64,000 nucleotides of DNA from Schaalia vaccimaxillae DSM 15804 (GTDB lineage Bacteria; Actinomycetota; Actinomycetes; Actinomycetales; Actinomycetaceae): positions 1 to 64,000 of the forward strand of contig NZ_ATUX01000013.1 of the NCBI RefSeq assembly GCF_000420425.1, written 5' to 3'. The notes below the pieces were generated by a model. That model ran no database searches, had not been told where the DNA came from, and saw only the letters and a program-made list of their open reading frames with translations. The translations under genes and the position numbers were made by a program. Position 1 is the stretch's first letter; every line of letters begins with the position of its first letter. Positions 25,828 to 34,930 of this stretch are shown here, in pieces.

Positions 25828-25852
25828 GCAGCTTTATTCTCAGGAGGTCTTG

Positions 25853-26836
25853 ATGGGTTTCCTCGCATTCACGGTGATTCCGTTAGTGGTGCTCCTACTG
25901 GTCAGCCTGCTCGTTCTGGCTTTGATCCTCCTCTTCTCAACAAAGTATTCGGCGGGAACAAGGACGGTTGGAAAAACCGCCCACATGACATCAACCGACG
26001 TCGCCCTCGTCTACCACAAGCGCAGCATCGGATGGGCAATCCTCATCGGATGGATGGCTGCATTTGTGTGCTCTCTCGTATGGAGCTTCATCGAAGGGCC
26101 CCTCGGTGTGCGCGAACAGGTTGCCCCAGGTTTCTCCCTCGATATTGGACTCACGGTTTCATCGGGAGTATTCGGTGCCCTCGCCCTCGCAGTCCTGACC
26201 TACCGCGAGTCTCGTAGCCCACTAGTTGACCGTGAAGTTCGGTGGGCCGCCCTCGAAAGACGACGCTTCATCGACTACGCACGCGGCTGGGCACTCGCCC
26301 TCGTCGGCATCGGACTCGCCAGCATCTTCGGCCTCGCAATAGTGGGACTGCTCGACTCCCGCGCAAGCGCATTCTTCTTCGTCTATGGCGGTGGCGCAGA
26401 AAATGGCACCTGGACTGGGGTGCTCGGCCCCTGGTTTGGGGTTGGCAACGCTGCGGTTGTCGGCGTGCTCCTCGTGATTGAGCTGGCAGTCGCCGTCATG
26501 GCGGGACGCAACATTGCCAGGCGAGCGCAATCCCTACCCGCTCACTCCGCACCCATAGATGCCACTATTCGACGCCGATCAGCCGACGCGTTGATTGCTT
26601 TCCTACTCCTCGGATTGTCCCTACCCAACATTCTGTTTGGTCTGGGCATGGCCGCCACCGCGGGGCTGGCCATGGGGGAGCAGCCAGTATTGCCACCCAG
26701 TTACGTTGGGATCGGAGTGGGCGCTCTGGGTTGTGCTCTTGTTGGAGTGGTGCTCATGGTTGCTGGCACTCTTCTGCTGTGGAAGCAAAATTATGACCAG
26801 CAAGACCGTTCGCGCCGTCAGGAGGTATCTAAGTGA
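25853..26836 (+). CDS. Multi-pass membrane protein in YtrA operon
   Basis: The product (327 aa) has about eight hydrophobic segments, starting with a long one (FTVIPLVVLLLVSLLVLA) and pairing later ones. A cytoplasmic-type Arg-rich loop (ALERRRFIDYARG) lies in the middle. AGGAGG sits 5 nt before ATG 25853. The stop overlaps the GTG of the GntR/YtrA gene. YtrA-type operons usually pair a regulator with an ABC or other membrane export system for antibiotics or cell-wall stress. No ATPase is present here, so the function is open; I do not recognise the family. Confidence 0.75.
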   Translation: MGFLAFTVIPLVVLLLVSLLVLALILLFSTKYSAGTRTVGKTAHMTSTDVALVYHKRSIGWAILIGWMAAFVCSLVWSFIEGPLGVREQVAPGFSLDIGLTVSSGVFGALALAVLTYRESRSPLVDREVRWAALERRRFIDYARGWALALVGIGLASIFGLAIVGLLDSRASAFFFVYGGGAENGTWTGVLGPWFGVGNAAVVGVLLVIELAVAVMAGRNIARRAQSLPAHSAPIDATIRRRSADALIAFLLLGLSLPNILFGLGMAATAGLAMGEQPVLPPSYVGIGVGALGCALVGVVLMVAGTLLLWKQNYDQQDRSRRQEVSK

Positions 26837-27240
26837 GTGCCTCGATCATTGTCGATATGAAAAATCCGACTCCGCCATACGAACAAATCCGCAAACAAAT
26901 CGTCGCATTGATCGAGTCTGGCATCCTCGAATCTGGGCAGCGACTGCCCACCGTTCGCCAGCTTGCGTCAGATCTACAAGTCGCCTCAGGCACGGTGGCG
27001 AGGGCGTACAAAGAGCTCGAATCGGCAGGACTCATTGTCACCCGCAGGGCGGCAGGCACACGGGTTGCTGGTCAGCTAAAAGGTGGGGGCGCTAAACGTA
27101 GTGATCGAGATGAGGATCGATACAAGCTTGACTTGCTGGCTGAGGCATTTGTTGGCCAGGCTCGAAACTATGGGGCTTCGGGAGCTGAAATCGCTGCGGC
27201 CGTGGAGAAGGCGTTGGTTAACAAGAAAGGCGGTGTGTGA
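26833..27240 (+). CDS. GntR-family regulator, YtrA subfamily
   Basis: The product is 135 aa. The N-terminal winged helix is PPYEQIRKQIVALIESGIL followed by LPTVRQLASDLQVASGTVARAYKELE, which is the GntR recognition region. The remaining ~55 residues are a short helical dimerisation arm, as in YtrA, and too small for a ligand domain. It overlaps the membrane-protein gene by 4 nt. An inverted repeat in the operon promoter is a likely autoregulatory site. Confidence 0.9.
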   Translation: MSASIIVDMKNPTPPYEQIRKQIVALIESGILESGQRLPTVRQLASDLQVASGTVARAYKELESAGLIVTRRAAGTRVAGQLKGGGAKRSDRDEDRYKLDLLAEAFVGQARNYGASGAEIAAAVEKALVNKKGGV

Positions 27241-27261
27241 ACGCAGGTTTGCATGTTGTAG

Positions 27262-27280
27262 TTAGGTGAGGCTAACCTAT
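27262..27280. promoter_or_regulatory. DtxR/IdeR-type iron box
   Basis: TTAGGTGAGGCTAACCTAT matches the consensus TTAGGTTAGGCTAACCTAA at 17 of 19 positions. It sits 53 nt before the surface-protein start, where it would overlap the promoter, so expression should rise under iron limitation. Confidence 0.75.
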
Positions 27281-27333
27281 CTGTCGCTCGCTTTAGTTTT
27301 CGAGCGCTAAATCGTCTCACCGGAAGCAAAAAT

Positions 27334-29262
27334 ATGACCTCTATGCGTACCCGTATTGCGGCATGTGCTCTGAGTATTGCCATGCTCCTAGGGGTAGGAA
27401 TTACTACCTTCCCTTCACTTATCCATGCGCCCGCATCGGCTACTCAAGCCGATGATCTTTACAATTTCGACTGGATCAAAACGCGCGCCAAAGCTGTCAA
27501 ATTCACCAGTGAAGATAAAAACATCACCGGGAAGATCTGGGTAGCCGCCCTTGCAACAGACCCGCTCAATGGGGCTCGAGACCTTCTTGTTTACGGTCAA
27601 CTCGACATGCCTTATACCTCCCAGGATGTCGGAGTTGAAACATTCAACAACCACCTCATCTTGAACAACGACACCAACTTCATTGTCTACAACGGTGGAT
27701 ACATCAAAGGAAATCTTTATTGGTGTGAGGAAGAAACGGTTGGTACTTATGACAAAACGGTCTTCTGCTCTGACGGAATAATCACCGTGCGACGGGCAGA
27801 AAAATCGATCGCGCTTACGATCGATAACACGCAAATTGATGTGCCTATTCCTGAACAAAACGCAACTGTCAATGTCGGTCCCCTTAAAGCCGCAGTTGAT
27901 GAACACTGGGCCGCTTATCAAGCTGCCCTCACTGCGGGCATGAAGCTCGAAAAGAAGAGTCAAAACAACTATCTCGCAAAAAATCAAGAGGCTGAGTCCC
28001 TTGTTGCGAAAGCAGAATCCGGCACCGATATGCCAAGCGACGAAGAAATAGAAAATATGCGTCGCAACCTTAATGCTGCTTTTGCAGCAGTTGCTCCCGA
28101 GCCCTTCGAACGTGGCCCAATCCAGGCAGCTATTGCCGATGCCGAAAAACTTCTTTCGAATAATGGAGCAGATGGCCGACGCTTGACTAAAGAAACATAT
28201 GAACTAGTCACACAACGACTAGCTGCAGCTCAAAATATTAATGCGACCGCTGACTATGACACTCTCCTCGTTCCAGGACACGGCGATCCACAAATCACGC
28301 ACGCAGACTTTGTCAAAGCAACTAACGCCCTTAATTCAGTGGTCGCCGATCCTCAGTACGAGGATTACGCAACTGTGGACACAAGCCACCTCGTGAAACT
28401 TTACGATGCAGCGCTTACACGAGTTCCCGCTGAAGGAATGGGTTTCGATCCCGCTAGCCGGGACCGATTCCTTGACACTCTTGAACGAATTTACGAGTTC
28501 CTCAACAACAGCGTTTATGTCAACTCGGAAGATGTTGATGCTCGTATTAGAGAGCTCAACGATGCTGCACAAGGGCTGATTGAAAAACCGTTGCCGGATC
28601 AAGAATTCAACCTCAAAGTTCGCTATCAATATCCAGCTGAAGGAGCCGTCAGCAATCTCATCCATGCGAACTTTACACACGCCGATGGGACTGTGGTCGA
28701 AGAATTGCTGACCGTCAAGCAAGGTGAAGAACTTCGATTCGCTATTGACGATCCTCTCATTAAGCGATTCGATGGATATCGGCCAAACTCCTTCCACCTC
28801 AACGGAGATGATGGTTCCTTACATTTGGTCCGTATCCTCACCAATTCAAAAGGCCAACAGACCATCGCATTTCGAGCTACAGGAGCCACCGCAGCAGGAG
28901 CAGGAACTACTGCAAGTTCTCGGAGTGCCTCTGCAATGAGTCCTTTAAGGGCAGGGGCGAACCGATCCTTTAAGCCAGACCTGCCCGTTCGAGGCTCACT
29001 TGAAATCCGTTACGTTGCTGGTGCTGATCCACGTCCTGCCACGTCACCCGATGTGGAAACTGACAAAACCAGCAGTGATTCCAATCGTGGAAATCCGGAT
29101 GCAGCCAATCAAAGTTCGACCAATTCCGCAGACGCAACGACAAAATCCGCTCGTCAACCCGAACTTGCCCGAACTGGAGCAAGTAATTCGGTCATTCTCT
29201 CCGCTGCTCTCCTGTTTGTTATAGGTATTGCGCTGAAGAAGCGTCACGCGCGCAATAGCTAA
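27334..29262 (+). CDS. Iron-box-controlled cell-wall-anchored surface protein
   Basis: The product is 642 aa. A signal peptide (residues ~1-37) precedes a beta-rich domain of ~130 residues with one Cys pair (LYWCEE and VFCSDG). A long helical region (~185-430) has repeated 70-residue segments that resemble FIVAR modules (LVAKAESGTDMP, then LNAAFAAVAP). A second beta domain (~430-520) and a Ser/Thr/Asp-rich linker follow. The C-terminus is a sortase signal: LARTGAS, a hydrophobic helix and KKRHARNS. Base composition is visibly less GC-rich than its neighbours, hinting at transfer. The iron box upstream suggests a role in iron or heme capture; no NEAT or HtaA domain is recognisable. Confidence 0.8.
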   Translation: MTSMRTRIAACALSIAMLLGVGITTFPSLIHAPASATQADDLYNFDWIKTRAKAVKFTSEDKNITGKIWVAALATDPLNGARDLLVYGQLDMPYTSQDVGVETFNNHLILNNDTNFIVYNGGYIKGNLYWCEEETVGTYDKTVFCSDGIITVRRAEKSIALTIDNTQIDVPIPEQNATVNVGPLKAAVDEHWAAYQAALTAGMKLEKKSQNNYLAKNQEAESLVAKAESGTDMPSDEEIENMRRNLNAAFAAVAPEPFERGPIQAAIADAEKLLSNNGADGRRLTKETYELVTQRLAAAQNINATADYDTLLVPGHGDPQITHADFVKATNALNSVVADPQYEDYATVDTSHLVKLYDAALTRVPAEGMGFDPASRDRFLDTLERIYEFLNNSVYVNSEDVDARIRELNDAAQGLIEKPLPDQEFNLKVRYQYPAEGAVSNLIHANFTHADGTVVEELLTVKQGEELRFAIDDPLIKRFDGYRPNSFHLNGDDGSLHLVRILTNSKGQQTIAFRATGATAAGAGTTASSRSASAMSPLRAGANRSFKPDLPVRGSLEIRYVAGADPRPATSPDVETDKTSSDSNRGNPDAANQSSTNSADATTKSARQPELARTGASNSVILSAALLFVIGIALKKRHARNS

Positions 29263-29271
29263 CAGATCGGC

Positions 29272-29308
29272 CATCTGGCCGGGTGCAATATTGTCTCCCG
29301 GCCAGATG
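29272..29308 (+). terminator. Terminator-like hairpin after the surface protein gene
   Basis: A perfect 12-bp stem CATCTGGCCGGG / CCCGGCCAGATG with a 13-nt loop is present; no T-run follows. Confidence 0.7.
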
Positions 29309-29355
29309 ACAGCTAGGGGATCGGAAAAAGAGTCCCCATAGCAATGCCAACCGCA

Positions 29356-30696
29356 CTACGGCCAGAAAACCTCACGCACAGCCGGCGTCGTCTGAGCGAT
29401 CACGCGGCCATCGCGCACCGAACGAACCACCGCGGCATTCCAATTGAGAGCCTCGACCCAACTTGAGGCGTCCAGCACGACGAAGCGAGCGGCCTTACCC
29501 ACCTCGATCCCGTAATCGGTCAGGTGCAAGGTTCGTGCAGCGTTCGTTGTGACAAACTTCCACGAATCTTGGATCTGCCCATAGCCCATCATCTGAGTGA
29601 CATACAAGCCATTGAGCACTACATCGCGCAGGTTTCCAGTACCCAACGGATTCCATGGATCCTGAATGTCATCGGTGCCGAAGCTGACATTGATTCCGGC
29701 CTCCGTCAACTCCTTGACACGAGTGACCCCGCGGCGCTTCGGATACGTATCCATGCGCCCCTGCAGGTGCGTATTGACCATCGGATTGGACACGAAGTTA
29801 ATGCCACTGAGCTGCAACAGTCGCAGCAAACGCACAAAGTAGGCGTTGTTGTACGAATGCATCGCAGTTGTGTGCGAGGCCGTGACCAGTTCGCCGATCC
29901 CATACTCGTAGGCGCGCGTTGCCAGAGTCTCCAAACCACGCGAGGCCTCGTCATCAATCTCATCGCAGTGCACATCCATGAGCAGGCCGCGGTCCCGAGC
30001 CAACTCGCACGCGAAGTTCAACGAGTCGACGGAATACTCGCGAGTGAACTCGAAGTGGGGGATCGCGCCGATCGCGTCAACACCCAGGTCCGCGGCCTGA
30101 ACCATCAGGTCGCGGCCGCCGGGGAAAGAATGGATGCCTTCTTGAGGGAATGCCACGATCTGCAAGGTCACCAGATCAGCCAGTTCGTCGCGCAAATCCA
30201 ACATGGCGCGCAGAGCTGTCAGGTCCGGATCAGTGACGTCAACGTGGGTGCGGATGTACTGGACACCAAAAGCGGCTTGATCTCGAACAACGCGGCGCAC
30301 GCGGTTCTTTACATCGTCAACGGTTAGAAGTTCCTTGCGCTCGGCCCACCGCTGGATGCCCTCGAAAAGGGTGCCGCTCATATTCCACTTTGGCTCTCCC
30401 GCGGTCAGCACCGAATCAAGGTGAATGTGGCTTTCCACGAAGGGCGGCAAAACCAGGCGGCCCCGGGCATCCCACTCATCAAGATCGACGAGGGCGGCCG
30501 CGCCGGCCTCGTTGTCAAGGCTAGCCTTGGGTGTGGCCTCGTTGTGGAGTGGGGACCCGGGCGCGGCCTCGTCAGGTGAACGGACAGCACGGGAGACGCC
30601 CTCGCCAGACGGAGTGATCGCAGTGAAGCGGCCGTCGCTGATCGACAGATCCCATGTGCCCTCACGGTCGGGCAAAGTGGCGTTGAGAATACGCAT
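29356..30696 (-). CDS. codA: Cytosine deaminase
   Basis: CodA deaminates cytosine to uracil, feeding upp. The 446-aa amidohydrolase shows the metal-binding His pair ESHIHLDS, DVHCDEIDD with metal-ligand His, the substrate-side SHTTAMHSY, and the metal Asp in FGTDDIQDPW. A ~50-residue insertion rich in Pro/Ala and acidic residues lies near residues 25-60, longer than in E. coli CodA. ATG 30696 overlaps the codB stop by one base (TGATG), so codBA is coupled. The longer upstream frame lies inside codB and is rejected. Confidence 0.93.
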   Translation of the reverse strand: MRILNATLPDREGTWDLSISDGRFTAITPSGEGVSRAVRSPDEAAPGSPLHNEATPKASLDNEAGAAALVDLDEWDARGRLVLPPFVESHIHLDSVLTAGEPKWNMSGTLFEGIQRWAERKELLTVDDVKNRVRRVVRDQAAFGVQYIRTHVDVTDPDLTALRAMLDLRDELADLVTLQIVAFPQEGIHSFPGGRDLMVQAADLGVDAIGAIPHFEFTREYSVDSLNFACELARDRGLLMDVHCDEIDDEASRGLETLATRAYEYGIGELVTASHTTAMHSYNNAYFVRLLRLLQLSGINFVSNPMVNTHLQGRMDTYPKRRGVTRVKELTEAGINVSFGTDDIQDPWNPLGTGNLRDVVLNGLYVTQMMGYGQIQDSWKFVTTNAARTLHLTDYGIEVGKAARFVVLDASSWVEALNWNAAVVRSVRDGRVIAQTTPAVREVFWP

Positions 30697-31979
30697 CAGC
30701 GAACCTTTCGAGTCAGAACAACACCCACAGCGTGGATTGCCACGGCCACCACAATGGCGTTGACCGCGGAAATACCCCACGTCGAATACCAGCCAACCAA
30801 ACCGCCGACGATCACCGCAATGACAGCATGCCAGTGGACCGGCTGGGCGTCCTCGTCAGTGGAGGAATAGCGGCGATGACGCATGAAGTAGTCGGCGATC
30901 AAAACCGCGCCGATGGGCGGCAAAGCCGCATTGAGGAAGTTCAACCAGCCCACGAAATTCGTGTACAACCACAGCGCGGCGAGGGTGCCGAGAATGCCCG
31001 ACAGCAGGGTCATGGGACGAGTGTGCGCCTTCGTAATATTCGACAGGCCCAAACCGGTGGTGTAGAGCGCATTGTTATTCGTCGTCCAAATGTTTGCGCC
31101 CAAGACGATAATCGCCGGAATTGCTAGGCCTTGAGCGATCATCGCGTAGAAGATGTCGTCCTTGCCGGTGAACGCGCCGCCCACAGCGCCGAAGCTGAAC
31201 ATCAGCGTATTACCGAGGAAGAAAGCGACCACCGTGGTCAGAACCGCGATCTTGGCGGAACGGGCAAAACGCGTGAAGTTCGGGGTTGCGGTGCCGCCGG
31301 AAATGAAGGAACCGATCACCATTCCAACACCGGTGACAACAGGCATCGAGGCATCACCGAACACTGCATTCAGGCCGCCCGCTTCGCTTGTCGCCGTAAT
31401 CATGGAGTAGGTGCCGAGCAGGGCGATGAGAGGCACGGAAATAAAGCTGACGATCTCAATGGCTTTAATACCGAAGTAGGCCGAGGCCGTCATCAAAGAG
31501 CCAGCGATAATGATGATCCACCAGGGGCTAATGCCCATAAGTTCAGAAACAGGCAGAGCAAACATAGCCACACCCACGCCAAACCAACCCATCTGAGTCA
31601 GCGCTACCAGCGCTGACGGCAAGATTGAGCCGAAGCGGCCGAAAGCCTTATGCGAGAGCAGGTCAACGCCCATGCCGGTTGTGGCGCCCAGGTATGCCAG
31701 GCCTCCGGTGTAAAGGGCAAGAAAAAAGCCACCGATAACGGTGGCGGAAATGAAACCGGAAAGATCGAGGCCATTGCCAAGTTTGGCGCCGACGCTCATT
31801 GAGGCTGAGAAGAATGTGAAGCCCAGCATCACAAAGCCAACTGACCAGAATCCCCGGCGAGCGTTGGTGGGGACGGGTTCAAAGCTGTAATCGGCGTCGT
31901 GGACGACCTCGGTGGTGGTGTCGGTAGAGACGTCAGAAGTAGGACTTGAGGATCGATGGTCGATTTGAGAGACGGTCAT
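30696..31979 (-). CDS. codB: Cytosine permease
   Basis: CodB (427 aa) is an NCS1-family symporter with about 12 membrane segments. Family sequences include ATTGMGVDLLSHKAFGRFGS (TM3 region) and later IWTTNNNALYTTGLGLSN, an NCS1 signature near TM8. An acidic cytoplasmic N-terminus of ~40 residues precedes TM1. AGGA lies before ATG 31979. It is the first gene of the codBA operon. Confidence 0.94.
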   Translation of the reverse strand: MTVSQIDHRSSSPTSDVSTDTTTEVVHDADYSFEPVPTNARRGFWSVGFVMLGFTFFSASMSVGAKLGNGLDLSGFISATVIGGFFLALYTGGLAYLGATTGMGVDLLSHKAFGRFGSILPSALVALTQMGWFGVGVAMFALPVSELMGISPWWIIIIAGSLMTASAYFGIKAIEIVSFISVPLIALLGTYSMITATSEAGGLNAVFGDASMPVVTGVGMVIGSFISGGTATPNFTRFARSAKIAVLTTVVAFFLGNTLMFSFGAVGGAFTGKDDIFYAMIAQGLAIPAIIVLGANIWTTNNNALYTTGLGLSNITKAHTRPMTLLSGILGTLAALWLYTNFVGWLNFLNAALPPIGAVLIADYFMRHRRYSSTDEDAQPVHWHAVIAVIVGGLVGWYSTWGISAVNAIVVAVAIHAVGVVLTRKVR

Positions 31980-32210
31980 TCACATTCCTCACGTGAAAAG
32001 CGTTGACGGGTCTGGCTGCCCGTAGTCATGAAAGGAGTGTGCTCAAGGCCTGGATCCGCCATGTCCGGCACAACCTTGTTGAGGTTAGCAGGCTGGAAGG
32101 GGCCGTGACTTGGCAGAATCTGTGATATCTAGCGCAAGGGACAAGTTGAGTCAAGTTTTGAGTGTTTTCGTCAGATTGCCTGATCGCGAGCGCGCGCGTT
32201 ATCCACGTCA

Positions 32211-32318
32211 TGCATGGTTACGGACTGTTATGCACGGCTGCGCGGGGGTTTTCGTGCTGTGAGTGTGAGGGTCGTTTGCGTGGTGCACGGATACGGCCTG
32301 TCGTGCACAGCTGCGGAG
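32211..32318 (+). repeat. Dispersed ~110-bp repeat, copy 2
   Basis: Same orientation and block structure as the copy at 25564-25672, with scattered substitutions. Confidence 0.7.
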
Positions 32319-32371
32319 GAGTCTCCTTTTGCAAGCGTGCGCATCACAAGGGGCGAGAGGGCGGACGCGAA

Positions 32372-32408
32372 AAGGCCCTACACCGCGCACCGCGCGATGT
32401 AGGGCCTT
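32372..32408 (-). terminator. sodA terminator
   Basis: On the minus strand an 11-bp perfect stem AAGGCCCTACA / TGTAGGGCCTT is followed by TTC. It is 200 nt past the sodA stop, giving an unusually long 3' region. Confidence 0.8.
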
Positions 32409-32607
32409 GTCCATGTGGGGCCAAGATCAGGACTCCGGCGTTCCTGCAGGCTCAACCTCGCACTGAGCTTCTGACGTTATCGCAAGCTCAGCCTTCGCCT
32501 CCGCTTCGGCTTGAGAGGCTCCGGAGCTACTGCAATCCAACATTGGCCAACCAACCTCGGCGGGAACTGCAGCCTCGTCCTCGTCCCTGGGAACGACCCG
32601 AGAAAGA

Positions 32608-33231
32608 TCAGGCGTTGACCAAACCCGAGTACTTGGTGCGGGCGCGCTCGAGGCGCTCAGCCACATCTGCCCAATTCACCAGGTTCCACCAAGCCTTGAC
32701 GTAGTCAGCCTTGACGTTCTGGTAATCCAGGTAGAAGGCGTGCTCCCACATATCCAGCATGAGCAGCGGAACCGTCGCCACGGGTACGTTGCCCTGCTGG
32801 TCGGTCAACTGGAAAGTCACCAGGCGTTCACTAATCGTGTCCCAAGCAAGGACTGCCCAACCCGAACCCTGCAAGCCAGTGGCCGCCGCGGTGAACTGGC
32901 CCTTGAACTTGTCGAATGAACCGAAGAACTCGTCGATCGCTGCCGCGACCTCGCCCTCGGGCTTACCGCCGGCGTCGGGCGCCATATTGGTCCAGAAAAT
33001 TGAGTGATTGGTGTGTCCACCCAGGTTGAAAGCCAGGTTCTTCTCGAAAAGGTTAATAGCTGCGAAGTCGTCGGATTCGCGCGCTTCCTCAAGCTTTTCC
33101 AGCGCAGTGTTGGCACCCGCAACGTAGGTGGCGTGGTGCTTGTCGTGGTGCAGCTCCATGATCTTGCCGGAGATGTGTGGCTCGAGGGCGGCGTAGTCGT
33201 AGGGCAGGTCGGGAAGGACGTAAACGGTCAT
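32608..33231 (-). CDS. sodA: Superoxide dismutase (Mn/Fe type)
   Basis: SodA converts superoxide to peroxide and oxygen. In 207 aa the metal ligands are visible: His28 (MELHHDKHH), His in TNHSIFW, and Asp/His in [21 protein letters not shown] precedes the metal loop. Whether Mn, Fe or both are used cannot be told. ATG 33231 is used because AAGGAGAAATC lies before it; the frame extends to 33282 without family sequence. Confidence 0.95.
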   Translation of the reverse strand: MTVYVLPDLPYDYAALEPHISGKIMELHHDKHHATYVAGANTALEKLEEARESDDFAAINLFEKNLAFNLGGHTNHSIFWTNMAPDAGGKPEGEVAAAIDEFFGSFDKFKGQFTAAATGLQGSGWAVLAWDTISERLVTFQLTDQQGNVPVATVPLLMLDMWEHAFYLDYQNVKADYVKAWWNLVNWADVAERLERARTKYSGLVNA

Positions 33232-33421
33232 GATTTCTCCTTGGGTATTGAAGATCTGGGGTGGCCCCGTGGAGCCGATCACTATCCAGGTTACAGGCCG
33301 TTGGTCCTACGCGCCCGAGGACGGGGTAAGCGAATCGGGTGCAACGTTCAGATTGCGTGCCGTGCGTCGAGGTCTTTTGATCCGACGTAAGTGCTCGACC
33401 AAACCGTATAAATGAACGGGT

Positions 33422-34399
33422 TTAGTGACCTGCGTCGGCAGACACAGATGCCTTGTTTTTCTTGGGAAGAACATGGCTGATCCCCAACCAGATGTAAGCC
33501 AAGACCGCTCCCCACAGCAAGCCAAAGATGCCCGATAGGACAGTCTCAACCGTCCACGTCACCACGCCACCGAGGCCTTCGACCGCGTGAACCGCATGCT
33601 CAACCAGACGGTGCAGGTAACCTAGCCCCAGATCAGCAAGCGCTGCGATCACAATGTGTCCGCCCACCCACAGCATCGCCACCGTGCCGACAACACCAAT
33701 AACGTCGAACACTTTCGGCATCGCCTTGACGATTCCTCGCCCAAATTTCGCCTTCGTCGACTGGTCAGATTCAACGCCCGCCAGGCGCAGGCCGAAGTCA
33801 TCCATCTTCACCAAGATTGCGACCAGCCCATACACGAAGAATGTCATGAAGAAAGCAACAAATAAAAGGATTCCAATTCGAAGCCAGTTCGATGTCTCTT
33901 CGATAGAAGCCAAGGAGATCAGCATGATTTCGGCCGACAAAATGAGGTCAGTGCGGATCGCTGAACTCGTCATCTGCTTTTCCAGGGCTTCTGAAGTTAG
34001 CGCCACCGGAGCGTCCTCGTGGTCGTGACCATGGCCGGGCAGCAGCTTGAATTTAGCCAGGACCTTATGGGCACCCTCGTAACACAGGTATGAACCACCC
34101 AAGATCAGCAAGACGGGCAGAGCCCAAGGAGCCACCCACGTCAGTAGCAACGCGACGGGCACGATGATGAAAAGCTTGTTGAACAGGGAGCCTTTGGCGA
34201 TCTTCTTAATGATGGGAAGTTCGCGTTCGGGGGACAGACCGCGCACATACTGGGGCGTTACTGCGGTGTCATCGATGACGACACCCACCGCTTTTGAGGA
34301 GGCTTTGACCGCTCCAGCGGCGATGTCGTCCAATGACGACGCGGTGATCTTTGCAAGGGTTGCGATGTCGTCGAGCAAAGCAACAAGGCCACCGGCCAT
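33422..34399 (-). CDS. DUF808 family membrane protein (YedI-like)
   Basis: The product is 325 aa from ATG 34399. The family opening MAGGLVALLDDIATLAK and the block DDTAVTPQYV are clear, with about seven hydrophobic segments. A His/Asp-rich loop (PGHGHDHEDAP) near residue 125 could bind metal. The in-frame GTG at 34459 would add 20 residues not seen in the family. DUF808 proteins have no established function. It lies upstream of sodA on the same strand but 190 nt away. Confidence 0.85.
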   Translation of the reverse strand: MAGGLVALLDDIATLAKITASSLDDIAAGAVKASSKAVGVVIDDTAVTPQYVRGLSPERELPIIKKIAKGSLFNKLFIIVPVALLLTWVAPWALPVLLILGGSYLCYEGAHKVLAKFKLLPGHGHDHEDAPVALTSEALEKQMTSSAIRTDLILSAEIMLISLASIEETSNWLRIGILLFVAFFMTFFVYGLVAILVKMDDFGLRLAGVESDQSTKAKFGRGIVKAMPKVFDVIGVVGTVAMLWVGGHIVIAALADLGLGYLHRLVEHAVHAVEGLGGVVTWTVETVLSGIFGLLWGAVLAYIWLGISHVLPKKNKASVSADAGH

Positions 34400-34930
34400 G
34401 GTCAATCCGATCTGTTGGCGATTACGGGGAGGGGCAGGTGGCTGGACTAACTCAGCCACTCAGCTTGTACACGGTATTTCGTTAGTAGTGTGTCACGATG
34501 TGCGTGAGTATCGAGGTGCGCGAGTAAGTGTGTGCGCGTGGGAGTACGAGCGCAAGTTCAACGAGTACAGGCAGTGTAGCCCCTGCGTTTCTCCACCCAC
34601 TTTGGCCCGCGCAATTCTCCCGCAGAATACCGCCCTGCTAGATGCTTCGAACGACGGCACCCGCGAAAACAGACACAGTCGTGACGTGCCTGTTGAGGGC
34701 AGAGATCTGAAAACCGCGTGATTCTGCGTTTTCTTGTTAGCGCTCTCGAATCCGTGGGGAACGACTGTGTCTATTTCTGTGGATTGGCCGACGGGTGTGG
34801 CGCCGCCGACCAGCTCTGCAGCACCTATTCAGCCCAACTGGCTAGATCAGCCGGAATGGTCAGGCCCAACTGGCTAGCTCAGCTGCCCCAGCCCTTCGGC
34901 CCACGCAGCCCAGCCCTTCATCTCAGCCTG
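34400..34930. other. Intergenic region upstream of the DUF808 gene
   Basis: No supported gene was found. Inverted-repeat element copy 4 (34659-34784) lies here. The last ~100 nt are rich in CAGCCC and TCAGC words. Confidence 0.55.
34659..34784. repeat. 126-bp inverted-repeat element, copy 4
   Basis: 24-nt arms (34659-34682 and 34761-34784) enclose a 78-nt spacer. The outer end of the right arm is slightly decayed (TGTGGAT). Confidence 0.88.

Larger units (their letters stand above)
25365..25852. other. Intergenic region with dispersed repeat and YtrA-type promoter
   Basis: No supported gene was found. A ~110-bp dispersed repeat copy lies at 25564-25672, and the promoter of the next operon at 25774-25827. 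Confidence 0.6.
31980..32607. other. Intergenic region between codB and sodA
   Basis: The region contains the codB promoter area, dispersed repeat copy 2 (32211-32318), the sodA terminator (32372-32408) and a transcribed sodA 3' stretch (32409-32607) with an open frame discussed under findings. Confidence 0.6.
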
